Source of the DNA: Patescibacteria group bacterium
Lineage (GTDB): Bacteria > Patescibacteriota > JACMRA01
Reading direction: 5' to 3'
DNA: 9,301 nucleotides
Assembly (NCBI GenBank): GCA_029935375.1
Contig: JAOZKL010000029.1
Coordinates: 1 to 9,301, forward strand
Shown: positions 1-6,725 of the stretch, in pieces
How the letters are laid out: every line of letters begins with the position of its first letter
Numbering within the stretch: the first letter of the stretch is position 1
Position numbers and translations under genes: made by a program
Notes under the pieces: generated by a model
What the model was told of the DNA's origin: nothing
Seen by the model: the letters and a program-made list of their open reading frames with translations, nothing else
The model's database searches: none

Positions 1-2
1 TA

Positions 3-194
3 CTATTTTGACAAGAGTTTAATCAAACTTTTTTGCAGTTTTGTTTTCTGCTTCTCCGCTTTATCTCTATCTTTCATGGATATTCCAGAATCATCGAGCA
101 GTCAATTCAATTCGGTAATTTGAATGTTAATTCAGTTAATTTTTGTTGCGGTATCCTCTTTCGATCACCTTGGAATTATAATCGTTTTTTCCAT
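3..194 (-). pseudogene. Possible small gene interrupted by three TGA codons (recoded, transferred or decayed)
   Basis: Reading the minus strand from ATG at 194-192 to TAG at 5-3 gives 63 sense positions with no TAA or TAG and three in-frame TGA codons, at 167-165, 134-132 and 104-102. The stretches between them look protein-like: it begins MEKTIIIPR, the middle reads SKEDTATKIN and INIQITELN, and the end is a lysine-rich, probably helical tail finishing in SLIKLLSK. If TGA were read as Gly or Trp, this would be one small soluble protein. A possible promoter (TTGTGT 231-226, 17 bases, TACTAT 208-203) lies just before the ATG, the same geometry as at sufB. No other gene here contains internal TGA, so the standard code most likely applies and this is a decayed or transferred gene, or chance. 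I recognise no family. Confidence 0.3.
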
Positions 195-302
195 AATTAT
201 ATATAGTAAAAATATAAAAATAGGCACACAAGCCTGTTCATATCAATAGCATAATTTATAACAATTTACAAGTGGTTTTTATCTTCAGTAGATAATAAAT
301 TC

Positions 303-331
303 TTGACAAAAGCCTTAACTTTGGATACTAA
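303..331 (+). promoter_or_regulatory. Predicted promoter of the DMT transporter gene
   Basis: A perfect -35 box TTGACA (303-308) is followed after 17 bases by TACTAA (326-331), a weak -10 box; ACTAAT at 327-332 with an 18-base spacer is an equally possible register. Transcription would start near 338, almost at the ATG at 340, implying a leaderless or near-leaderless message. The -35 is convincing and the -10 only moderate. Confidence 0.5.
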
Positions 332-339
332 TAATATCT

Positions 340-1305
340 ATGAAATCAAAAAAAACTTTTTTAGGAGCTCTGGCGATTATAACCGCAGCTATGCTATGGG
401 CTTTTGATGGTGTTTTTCTGCTACCTGAGATTAGGCACTTGGATGTTAATATGATTGTATTCATTCAGCATATTATTCCGTTTTTACTGATGACTATTGT
501 ATTTATTCCGTTTTGCAAAACTATTCAAAAAGATGCAAAGAGTCTCAACACGATAGACTGGATTATATTTCTGTTGATAGGTTTTTTTGGTGGCTATCTT
601 GGTACTTATGCAATCACTCAAGCGTTTTTTCATGTATTCGCAGAGGGGGCTAGCATTACATCTGTGTTTTTAATGCAAAAGCTTCAACCAATTTTTGTGA
701 TTTTATTATCACTAGTTTTATTAAAAGAAAGGCCATCTAAGGCTTTTTGGATATTATCTTCATTAGCTTTGCTTGGAGTCTACTTGCTTACATTTGGTGT
801 TTCAAACCCAGAATTTTCTTTCAAAGATCAATCTTTTGTTGCTTCGCTTTTTGCGATTTTGGCAGCTTTTTCTTGGGGATCTTCTACTGTTTTTTCCAAA
901 AAAGTTCTAAAAAAAGTTTCTTTCATAACCAGCACATATTTCAGATTTGCTATAACTTCTGTGATTGCAGGTATAACAACTTTTGCAACATACCAATCTG
1001 GTCTTTTTGAAAGTGTAACTGCACATCAGTGGAAAATATTTCTTATAATATCACTAACTACAGGAGGTTTTGCAATATGGTTGTATTACTGGGGCCTAAA
1101 AGAAGTAAAAGCGTCAAAATCAGCCATTTATGAGCTTGCGATGCCAGTAAGTGCAATTTTCTTCGAATTTTGCCTTGCTCCTATTGTCTTTGACAATTAC
1201 TCACCGCATAATCTTACATTGTGGCAATGGTTGGGTGGTATAATTTTACTTATATCAATAATATTGGTCTCACTAGAAAAACAAAAGCAACTCAAAGATA
1301 AATAG
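340..1305 (+). CDS. EamA/DMT-superfamily transporter, ten membrane helices
   Basis: An inner-membrane permease of the drug/metabolite transporter superfamily, which moves small metabolites such as amino acids, nucleosides or drugs; the substrate cannot be read from sequence. The 321-residue length is normal for the two-domain type. Two EamA repeats are visible, about residues 9-130 and 168-312, each a run of hydrophobic helices. The first begins with the characteristic LWAFDGVF near residue 19, and LVLLKERPS ends helix 4 of that repeat. The second repeat opens with AAFSWGSSTVFSK and ends in a long hydrophobic helix followed by a lysine-rich cytoplasmic tail. The ATG at 340 is chosen because the promoter lies immediately upstream and the N-terminus MKSKK followed by a helix is typical. 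There is no Shine-Dalgarno. It converges on ribK with a 10-base gap and no clear terminator between them. Confidence 0.9.
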   Translation: MKSKKTFLGALAIITAAMLWAFDGVFLLPEIRHLDVNMIVFIQHIIPFLLMTIVFIPFCKTIQKDAKSLNTIDWIIFLLIGFFGGYLGTYAITQAFFHVFAEGASITSVFLMQKLQPIFVILLSLVLLKERPSKAFWILSSLALLGVYLLTFGVSNPEFSFKDQSFVASLFAILAAFSWGSSTVFSKKVLKKVSFITSTYFRFAITSVIAGITTFATYQSGLFESVTAHQWKIFLIISLTTGGFAIWLYYWGLKEVKASKSAIYELAMPVSAIFFEFCLAPIVFDNYSPHNLTLWQWLGGIILLISIILVSLEKQKQLKDK

Positions 1306-1315
1306 TTATATTATG

Positions 1316-1669
1316 TTAAAAGTTTGTGCTTACTTTTATATTATCTTGGTCGGTTAGTTTTAATTTTTTTCTTAGGTTGTATTCTGATATTATTTCAATT
1401 ATATTATTATCGTGCCTTGATTTTTCTGGTATAATTATGTAACAATTTATATTTTCTATTGTACATTTTATAAGATTGATCTTGCCGTATTGTTCAAAAC
1501 TTTTTATAGCTTCATAGTTTTCTGGTTGGATAAAATCTGATTTTAGCTTCACATTGAGAGTACCTGCAAATGGTAAAAAGCCTGTAATTTGCTTTATTTT
1601 ATTTTGATATATTTTAACAAAATTTTTTGCGGCTCCTAATCCAGATATAACAGTTCCATCTAGTATCAT
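1316..1669 (-). CDS. ribK: CTP-dependent riboflavin kinase, archaeal type (DUF120)
   Basis: Predicted to phosphorylate riboflavin to FMN with CTP as donor (EC 2.7.1.161), a cytoplasmic cofactor step otherwise performed in bacteria by the unrelated ATP-dependent RibF. The 117 residues match the archaeal DUF120/RibK cradle-loop fold from end to end: VISGLG at 7-12, the nucleotide/Mg-site segment GFLPFAGTLNVKL at 30-42 with Thr37 and Asn39 of the GTLN motif, then the conserved IIIPEKSRH (78-86) and IIEIISEYNLRKKLKL (90-105). It is a little shorter than Methanocaldococcus RibK (about 136 residues, from memory), mainly in the central loop. No DNA-binding domain is fused to it, unlike some archaeal forms. 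The TTGACA promoter sits just upstream of the ATG. Family assignment is confident from motifs; CTP use is inferred from the family. Confidence 0.85.
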   Translation of the reverse strand: MILDGTVISGLGAAKNFVKIYQNKIKQITGFLPFAGTLNVKLKSDFIQPENYEAIKSFEQYGKINLIKCTIENINCYIIIPEKSRHDNNIIEIISEYNLRKKLKLTDQDNIKVSTNF

Positions 1670-1677
1670 ATACTGGA

Positions 1678-1707
1678 TATAGAGTGTTGTTTTGTAGTTA
1701 TTGTCAA
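1678..1707 (-). promoter_or_regulatory. Predicted promoter of ribK
   Basis: On the minus strand a perfect TTGACA lies at 1707-1702. The -10 is ambiguous: TCTATA (1683-1678, spacer 18) or TATATC (1681-1676, spacer 20). Either puts the transcription start within a few bases of the ribK ATG at 1669, again leaving no room for a ribosome binding site. Confidence 0.45.
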
Positions 1708-1724
1708 GAATAAGAAGTTTCTTT

Positions 1725-1753
1725 TTGTAACCTTTTTTGTTTCCTGGTATAAT
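1725..1753 (+). promoter_or_regulatory. Predicted extended -10 promoter of the secreted-protein gene
   Basis: TTGTAA (1725-1730), a 17-base spacer and a perfect TATAAT (1748-1753), preceded by TG at 1745-1746 as an extended -10 element. Transcription would begin near 1760, giving a leader of about 70 bases before the ATG at 1830, unlike the near-leaderless genes nearby. It also argues against a TTG start at 1737, which lies inside this promoter. Confidence 0.65.
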
Positions 1754-1829
1754 ACTTTATGAGGACGAGTTAAAACAGCGTATTTTAACAAACTCTCAAA
1801 ATTATCAAAATATAAAATATTATACAATT

Positions 1830-2252
1830 ATGTCAAAAAAATCAATTTTAATGTTCGCTGGTTCTGGTCTTTTATTAACGGCAGCTTTTGCTACAATTAC
1901 TTTGTCTGGAGGAGTGCAGCAAGTATACGCAGTTCCTAGTGCTGAAGCTGAATCTGCAATAGAAAGCAGTAACTATCAATCATGGCAGACTGCTATGGAG
2001 GGGGTTGAAGCTGACTGTAACAATGTTATCGATTCAGAAGAAGATTTTGCTAAGCTAGTTCAGATGCATCAAGCTAGAGAATCTGGAGACAGAGAGACTG
2101 CAGATGCTATTCGTAAAGATTTAGTAATGCCGGAAAAAGGTATTGGAAATGGAGAACGCAATGGTGAAAGAAAAGGAGGTGGAAACGGTGAGCAGATAGG
2201 AGCTAGAGATGGTTCTGGTTCAGGAAACGGATACGGAAGAGCCAACAAATAG
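1830..2252 (+). CDS. Secreted small protein with W..AM / H.AR repeat-type domain and Gly/Arg/Asn-rich tail
   Basis: An exported 140-residue protein of unknown function. Residues 1-34 form a clear signal peptide: MSKK, a hydrophobic core (ILMFAGSGLLLTAAFATITL), then cleavage likely after VYA34. The mature part has a short helical domain (about 35-102) with AESAIESSNYQSWQTAM, then EEDFAKLVQMHQAR and ESGDRETADAIRKDL. From memory, this acidic pattern (AI...Y..W..AM, F..LV..H.AR..GD...A) recurs in secreted proteins of Patescibacteria; its function is unknown. Residues 103-140 are a low-complexity Gly/Asn/Arg/Lys tail with repeated GNGER-like units, basic against the acidic domain. The ATG at 1830 is chosen because it gives a proper signal peptide; the frame stays open upstream to 1737 but that part overlaps the promoter. 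One cysteine (Cys63) rules out an intramolecular disulfide. A strong terminator follows, so it is a single-gene unit. Confidence 0.8.
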   Translation: MSKKSILMFAGSGLLLTAAFATITLSGGVQQVYAVPSAEAESAIESSNYQSWQTAMEGVEADCNNVIDSEEDFAKLVQMHQARESGDRETADAIRKDLVMPEKGIGNGERNGERKGGGNGEQIGARDGSGSGNGYGRANK

Positions 2253-2272
2253 TTCAGCATCTCCTACTATAT

Positions 2273-2303
2273 AAGCCACTTTCTTAATTGAAGGTGGTTT
2301 TTT
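2273..2303 (+). terminator. Rho-independent terminator after the secreted-protein gene
   Basis: Eight-base-pair stem CCACTTTC (2276-2283) with GAAGGTGG (2290-2297), one T-G wobble, loop TTAATT, followed directly by six T (2298-2303). It begins about 20 bases after the stop codon at 2252. Confidence 0.82.
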
Positions 2304-2322
2304 AGATATATAAAATCTTACC

Positions 2323-2351
2323 TTGACAAATTTGCAAATCTTTACTTTAAT
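2323..2351 (+). promoter_or_regulatory. Predicted promoter of the tail-fibre-like gene
   Basis: Perfect TTGACA (2323-2328), 17-base spacer, TTTAAT (2346-2351, five of six). The start would be near 2358, leaving about 35 bases of A/T-rich leader with no Shine-Dalgarno before the ATG at 2393. It lies just after the preceding terminator, so the downstream genes form their own unit. Confidence 0.7.
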
Positions 2352-2392
2352 AAGCTTGTTATAAAATTATTTCAATAAACAATTACATTATT

Positions 2393-3013
2393 ATGGCAAA
2401 AGCACAGCCGTCCGTAGGACAAAAACAATGGGGAACAATATTAAATTCTCACATCGCACAATTAATGGATCCTGCAACAGGAGGGATCAACACAAACGCA
2501 GGTAATCCAACATCTCTTGTAGCAGAAGATGAAGGTTATACATTTATAGATACAAACTCTGGTAAGATAAAGAGATTTAAAGGAACTGGGGATGGTACAA
2601 ATGATATAGATTGGGAAATTGCAGGTGGCGGAGCTTCTGTATCATCTACTGAGCCAACTTCTCCAGTAGAAGGGCAGACATGGTATGACACTACAAATAA
2701 TCAGATGATGGTTTGGGATGGTGCAAACTGGGTACAAGTTGGTGGAGAAGAGATGGTTACAGAAAAGCTAGTAGAAGCAGCGGACAATGCAGATCTTGAT
2801 GCAGCCTATCACGATAAGGATGGAAAAAAAGTAACATTTACAGACGATAGCATTTGTTTCAAAGTAATCACTCAACAAGTTGTAGAGGGCGACCAAAATG
2901 GTATTTTAAAAGTTCTTTCTGATGACGGAGTTACAGAGCTTGCAACCATTACAAAAGATAAAGATACAGGAGTGGAGACAGTTGTATATACAACAGCTGG
3001 GGAGGAGTATTAA
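2393..3013 (+). CDS. Phage tail-fibre-like structural protein
   Basis: A 206-residue protein whose segments resemble phage tail fibre and virion structural proteins. Residues 9-21 (GQKQWGTILNSHI) match the N-terminal WGT.LN segment common in tail-fibre and receptor-binding proteins. Two short beta-hairpin motifs follow: GYTFIDTNSGKIKRF (48-62, then DWEI at 73-76) and, at 84-116, the pattern P.SP.EGQ.WYDTTNNQ...WDGANWVQV, a repeat frequent in phage structural proteins. The C-terminal third (120-206) is acidic and unassigned. There is no signal peptide and no membrane segment, so any surface location needs holin-like lysis, a tail-like particle or another route. It is followed after 100 bases by the GYFxGG-repeat gene in the same direction, probably its partner. 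No head, tube or baseplate genes are near, so this is either a domesticated module or a small remnant. Residue-level similarity is from memory of the families. Confidence 0.7.
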   Translation: MAKAQPSVGQKQWGTILNSHIAQLMDPATGGINTNAGNPTSLVAEDEGYTFIDTNSGKIKRFKGTGDGTNDIDWEIAGGGASVSSTEPTSPVEGQTWYDTTNNQMMVWDGANWVQVGGEEMVTEKLVEAADNADLDAAYHDKDGKKVTFTDDSICFKVITQQVVEGDQNGILKVLSDDGVTELATITKDKDTGVETVVYTTAGEEY

Positions 3014-3113
3014 AAACTGCTTTTTCTTTGCTTTTCAATTTTGTACTAATGCTTTGATTTGTTCATTGTGTTTGTATGTGTCTTGGTATTTGTAAAAACT
3101 TTACTACAAAAAT

Positions 3114-4703
3114 ATGTCAATAAAAATAATAGGATTAACAAATGAGTTCTTTGTAAATAGCTCTAGTAGCGGTTCCAGCTCCTCCAGCGGTGCAACGTTT
3201 GACTCTAACATAGACAAACCAACTGTAACTGTTGCAGATGATCCATCATACTTTGTACGATTTACTACTAGTGCCTTCAGTGGTAATGGTACGCACATAT
3301 CTACAGATTATATTGTATATGCACAGAGCGATCTTAACAGGCTCAATCCATTGTTAAACATTACCAAAACAGATGAGAAGATACAATACACAGCATTGCC
3401 CTCAGATTTTGATGGCTCTACAGGAGAAACAGCTTTGCTTGTAGAAGCAAGGCACAAGTCCGACCTTGGTGCGTATTCTCCTTGGTCAAGTGCGGTCAAC
3501 TTTACACTAGTTGTACCTACACCAACTATAGACTCTATTGCTAACGATTCTGGCAACAGCCAAACTGTCATTACAACATCTGCATACACAGGTGATGGTA
3601 CACATGCAGAGACTGACTGGGAATTGTTCGAATACTACGATGATGTAAACTCTGCAACTCCTGTATTTACATCTTACAACGACACTAGTAATCTTACTAG
3701 CATAACTGTTGCACATAGTTCTTTAACTGGAGGAAGCGGTAGATACAAAGTAAGGGCAAGACACAGAAACAATTTTGCTACACCATTGGTTACTAGTTAT
3801 TCCACCCCTTCTAATCATTTGACAGATCCGATATTTACAGCAGAGTTTGTGGCTGGGTATTTTGGCGGAGCTGGATTGAGAGATATTGAAGGAGTTGTTT
3901 TTGCCAGTGAAACTTCTCTGAGTATCTCTACAATCCTTTCCAGTGGAAGAAATTATCCAGGTAGTGCAAATTCAGCTGAGAAAGGCTATTTCGCTGGTGG
4001 ACATTCAGGATCTGCATATCAGGGTGTAATTGATGGTATACAGTTTAGCGATGAAACAGCAATTAGTCCATCCATATCACTTTCCCTTGCAAGACAAAGA
4101 ACTGCAGGGGTAAATTCTACAACAAAAGGTTATTTTGGCGGTGGGCACAACGGCGCTAACCGAGACACTATCGATGGTATACAGTTTAGTAATGAGACAG
4201 AAATCAATCCATCTGCGACTCTTTCGGTTGCTAGATACTCACCAGCAGGGGTAAACTCCGGAGTGAAAGGTTATTTCGGTGGTGGGTATGATAGTCCTAG
4301 TCGCATAGATATTATAGATGGTATACAGTTTAGCAATGAGACAGAAATCAATCCATCTGCGACTCTTTCGGTTGCCAGGTATGAGATGGTGGGTGTAAGC
4401 TCGGCTGAAAAAGGATATTTCGCCGGAGGTAATGGAGGATCGTCGTACTCTAGTATAATTAATGACCTAGAGTTCGCATCAGAAGCATTATTAAGCTTAT
4501 CAGCTACTCTTCTTACAGCTAGAAGTAGGGGAGCTGGAGCCAATTCCAACCTTGCTGGTTATTTCGCAGGTGGTAGTAATGGTTCATATTTAAATACTAT
4601 GGAAAGAGTAGACTTTGAGAATGAGGCAGTGAGTGAATTAACTGCAACATTGGCAACTGCTATGAGTTTCATCGCTGGCGTCCAATCAGGTGGGATTCTT
4701 TAG
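3114..4703 (+). CDS. Tail-fibre-like adhesin: two Ig/FN3-like modules plus six GYFxGG kelch-like repeats
   Basis: A 529-residue, multi-domain binding protein, probably extracellular or displayed on a particle. Order: a short N-terminal strand; a Ser/Gly linker (16-26); two tandem modules of about 100 residues (36-135, 136-238) sharing TTSAFSGNGTHISTDY (51-66) and TTSAYTGDGTHAETDW (154-169), each ending in VEARHKS or VRARHRN. This THxxTDW pattern is typical of tail fibres of tailed phages. Residues 245-529 hold six repeats with GYFGG/GYFAGG/GYFGGG at 248, 291, 339, 386, 434 and 482, spaced 43-48 residues. Each runs GYFxGG, IDGIQFSxET, sLSxAR, AGVNS, and a partial seventh copy (AGVQSGG) closes the protein, as expected for a beta-propeller. 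There is no signal peptide. The gap upstream (3014-3113) shows no clear promoter, so co-transcription with the gene at 2393 is plausible. The target is unknown. Confidence 0.78.
   Translation: MSIKIIGLTNEFFVNSSSSGSSSSSGATFDSNIDKPTVTVADDPSYFVRFTTSAFSGNGTHISTDYIVYAQSDLNRLNPLLNITKTDEKIQYTALPSDFDGSTGETALLVEARHKSDLGAYSPWSSAVNFTLVVPTPTIDSIANDSGNSQTVITTSAYTGDGTHAETDWELFEYYDDVNSATPVFTSYNDTSNLTSITVAHSSLTGGSGRYKVRARHRNNFATPLVTSYSTPSNHLTDPIFTAEFVAGYFGGAGLRDIEGVVFASETSLSISTILSSGRNYPGSANSAEKGYFAGGHSGSAYQGVIDGIQFSDETAISPSISLSLARQRTAGVNSTTKGYFGGGHNGANRDTIDGIQFSNETEINPSATLSVARYSPAGVNSGVKGYFGGGYDSPSRIDIIDGIQFSNETEINPSATLSVARYEMVGVSSAEKGYFAGGNGGSSYSSIINDLEFASEALLSLSATLLTARSRGAGANSNLAGYFAGGSNGSYLNTMERVDFENEAVSELTATLATAMSFIAGVQSGGIL
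4032..4380 (+). repeat. Near-identical tandem DNA repeats encoding propeller blades
   Basis: Blocks beginning at 4032, 4173 and 4317 all start with GATGGTATACAGTTTAG. The copies at 4173-4237 and 4317-4381 differ at only about three bases over some 65, exactly 144 bases (48 codons) apart; the copy at 4032 is 141 bases earlier and more diverged. The identity extends to third codon positions, so this is recent duplication or gene conversion of one blade rather than protein-level conservation alone. Confidence 0.85.
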
Positions 4704-4726
4704 TTTTTCCAAAGTAAATTATCTTT

Positions 4727-5266
4727 ATGTCAAAAATATCAAAAAAGAAAAGTCTAGTTGGAGGGGTTTTTGTACTAGCTCTTATCGGTGGGATGTTGTT
4801 TGGGCTTTCATCTTCTTTCGGCAATTCTGAGGAGGGGTCCCCTGCAGAAGCAGACAAATTTGAGGTACAAACAGTCGCAGTTGTTGGCGAGAAACTAGAA
4901 ATAGAACAAAAGCAAATTGTAGTTAATTCTGTCAAAGTTGGCTATGGTATGGATGATAATCTTTTGTCATCACGAGCGGACAAGGAGTATATACAAATCA
5001 ATCTAACTCTAAAAAACCTAACAACAGATATAGTCAATTATTCTTACAAAGATTTTTATCTATCTACAGCCACAGGTGGTAGGATAGACTCTATGTACCC
5101 ACCAGCTGGAGCTCTGAATGATTTTATCTACAATGGATCTCTTAGCAAAAACGGTACTATCACAGCTAGTTTGTTATTTTGGACTGAGAAAACAAAGACA
5201 GATTTGGACTTGGTTTTTGCTCCGCAATTTTGGGATGATATTGTAACGGTGGAAGGTATCAAATAG
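4727..5266 (+). CDS. Membrane-anchored or exported DUF4352-like protein
   Basis: A 179-residue protein with an N-terminal basic stretch (MSKISKKK) and one hydrophobic helix (about 10-31), acting as a signal anchor or signal peptide; there is no lipobox cysteine, so it is not a classical lipoprotein. After a Ser/Gly/Glu linker comes a beta-rich domain (about 55-175) with the DUF4352 layout: a first strand ending in VVNSVKVGYG, then EYIQINLTLKNLTTD, a DFYLSTATGG strand and a final LLFWTEK...LDLVFAP pair. DUF4352 is an immunoglobulin-like extracellular domain of unknown role. The start lies 23 bases after the previous stop codon, with no promoter seen in between, so it probably shares a transcript with the GYFxGG protein and may anchor or assist it; that link is inference. 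It ends two bases from the sufB stop. Confidence 0.75.
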   Translation: MSKISKKKSLVGGVFVLALIGGMLFGLSSSFGNSEEGSPAEADKFEVQTVAVVGEKLEIEQKQIVVNSVKVGYGMDDNLLSSRADKEYIQINLTLKNLTTDIVNYSYKDFYLSTATGGRIDSMYPPAGALNDFIYNGSLSKNGTITASLLFWTEKTKTDLDLVFAPQFWDDIVTVEGIK

Positions 5267-5268
5267 TA

Positions 5269-6708
5269 TTATCCAACACTACCTTCAAAACTTATTTCCA
5301 ATAGTTTAACCGCTTCCATTGCAAATTCCATTGGTAGTTTTTTGATTATTTCTTTGCTAAAACCTGTAACAATTAGTTTACTTGCTTCTTCTTCATTTAG
5401 CCCTCGTTGTCGCAAATAAAACAAAATATTTTCATCTACTTTGCTAGTTGTTGCTTCGTGTTTTACTTCACTTTTATTATTTTTTACTTTCAGTTTTGGG
5501 AATGTATTTGTACTGCATTCATCTCCAAAGAGTAACGAGTCACAACTAGAAAAATTTTTTGACCCAGTTGCATTTTTACCAATTTCAACTAATCCACGGT
5601 ATGTATTTGTACTCTGTCCTACTGCAATACTTTTGCTGATAATTGTACTTTTTGTGTTTTTGCCAAGGTGTATCATTTTTGTACCTGTGTCAGTTTGTTG
5701 TTTATTATTTGTTACCGCGATGCTAAAAAACTCTCCAACAGAATTATCCCCAGCCAGAATACAGCTTGGATATTTCCAAGTTTTGGCAGATCCTGTTTCT
5801 AGCTGAGTCCAGGATATTTTACTATGTTTGCCTTTGCACAATCCTCTTTTTGTTACAAAATTATATACTCCCCCAACTCCATCTTTTGTACCGGGGAACC
5901 AGTTTTGTACTGTAGAATATTTTATTTCTGCATTTTCTAGTGCAACAATTTCCACTACTGCGCTGTGTAATTGGTTCTCTTTTTTCTCTGGGGCAGAGCA
6001 TCCTTCAAGGTAACTTACATAGCTATCTTCGTCTGCTATTATCAAAGTTCTTTCAAACTGCCCTGTATTTTCTGCATTCATTCTGAAATAACTAGATAGC
6101 TCTATTGGGCATCTCACCTTCTTTGGGATATATACAAAAGTTCCATCACTGAAAACTGCAGAGTTGAGACAAGCAAAAAAGTTATCGTTAATGGGCACAA
6201 CAGATCCAAGATATTTTTTTACCATTTCTGGATATTTTTGTATAGCTTCCGAAATTGAACAAAAGATTATTCCCATTTTTGCAAGTTTTTCTTTATGTGT
6301 TGTGGTTACAGATATACTATCAAAGACAGCGTCAACAGCCACTCCGGACAGTAGTTTTTGTTCTTGTAATGGTATGCCAAGTTTTTCAAATGTTCGTAAA
6401 ATTTCAGGGTCAACTTCATCCAAGTTGTTTAATTCTTTCTTTTTTACCTCTGCATAATAACTATATTTTTGGTATTGGATAGCCTTGTAATCAAAATCTG
6501 CCCAGTGAGGCTCTTCCATTTTTTGCCAATATTTGAAAGCCTTTTTTCTCCAGTTTTGTACCCATTTAGGATCGTTTCTTTTATCAGAAATATTTTTTAT
6601 AATATCAAGGTTTAGTCCGGCTGGAAAAACATTTTGCTCCACATCAGTAGAGAACCCATATTTATATGGCTCCGAAATCTGAGCAGGTATTTTTGATTGG
6701 TTTGACAT
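5269..6708 (-). CDS. sufB: Fe-S cluster assembly scaffold protein SufB
   Basis: SufB is the core scaffold of the SUF iron-sulfur assembly machinery, normally working in the cytoplasm with SufC (ATPase), SufD and the sulfur donor SufS. The 479 residues are full length for the family. The beta-helix core contains SYLEGCSAP (Cys237) and the C-terminal signature SSCDSLLFGDECSTNTFP with Cys389, equivalent to the conserved cluster-site cysteine of E. coli SufB, followed by VKHEATTS (His417). RQRGLNEEEA, IVTGF and LPMEFAMEAVKLLEIS form the conserved C-terminal helices. The ATG at 6708 is supported by the promoter immediately upstream. Neither sufC, sufD nor sufS is next to it: it diverges from nrdR and converges with the DUF4352-like gene, so it is transcribed alone. 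It contains no in-frame TGA despite many glycines, supporting the standard code. Confidence 0.97.
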   Translation of the reverse strand: MSNQSKIPAQISEPYKYGFSTDVEQNVFPAGLNLDIIKNISDKRNDPKWVQNWRKKAFKYWQKMEEPHWADFDYKAIQYQKYSYYAEVKKKELNNLDEVDPEILRTFEKLGIPLQEQKLLSGVAVDAVFDSISVTTTHKEKLAKMGIIFCSISEAIQKYPEMVKKYLGSVVPINDNFFACLNSAVFSDGTFVYIPKKVRCPIELSSYFRMNAENTGQFERTLIIADEDSYVSYLEGCSAPEKKENQLHSAVVEIVALENAEIKYSTVQNWFPGTKDGVGGVYNFVTKRGLCKGKHSKISWTQLETGSAKTWKYPSCILAGDNSVGEFFSIAVTNNKQQTDTGTKMIHLGKNTKSTIISKSIAVGQSTNTYRGLVEIGKNATGSKNFSSCDSLLFGDECSTNTFPKLKVKNNKSEVKHEATTSKVDENILFYLRQRGLNEEEASKLIVTGFSKEIIKKLPMEFAMEAVKLLEISFEGSVG

Positions 6709-6725
6709 TATTGATTTTTTATAAT
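6697..6725 (+). promoter_or_regulatory. Possible nrdR promoter overlapping that of sufB
   Basis: A perfect TATAAT at 6720-6725 with TTGGTT (6697-6702, three of six) 17 bases upstream; the start would be near 6732, 20 bases before the ATG at 6752. A second option is TTGATT (6711-6716), 19 bases, TATATT (6736-6741), which would make nrdR near-leaderless too. I cannot choose between them from sequence. No clear NrdR-box pair is present. Confidence 0.42.

Noticed and set aside
747..1010. Open frame inside the DMT transporter gene
   Set aside because: It is a +1/+2 shadow of a membrane-protein gene, with a Phe/Cys-rich translation and no independent start signals.
1306..1340. Terminator between the DMT gene and ribK
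   Set aside because: A/T-rich with no GC stem; no hairpin could be drawn.
1737..1829. Upstream extension of the secreted-protein frame to a TTG at 1737
   Set aside because: It overlaps the TTGTAA/TATAAT promoter and would bury the signal peptide behind 31 residues; the ATG at 1830 is better.
2069..4935. Minus-strand frames opposite the secreted, tail-fibre and DUF4352-like genes
   Set aside because: Pro/Ser/Leu-rich mirror translations of the repeat-rich genes; no promoter or start context.
5252..5286. Inverted repeat GAAGGTA/TACCTTC spanning the two converging stop codons
   Set aside because: Seven pairs with a 21-base loop and no T-run on either side; too weak to call a terminator.
5441..6482. 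Several plus-strand frames opposite sufB
   Set aside because: They are antisense shadows of a highly conserved full-length gene.
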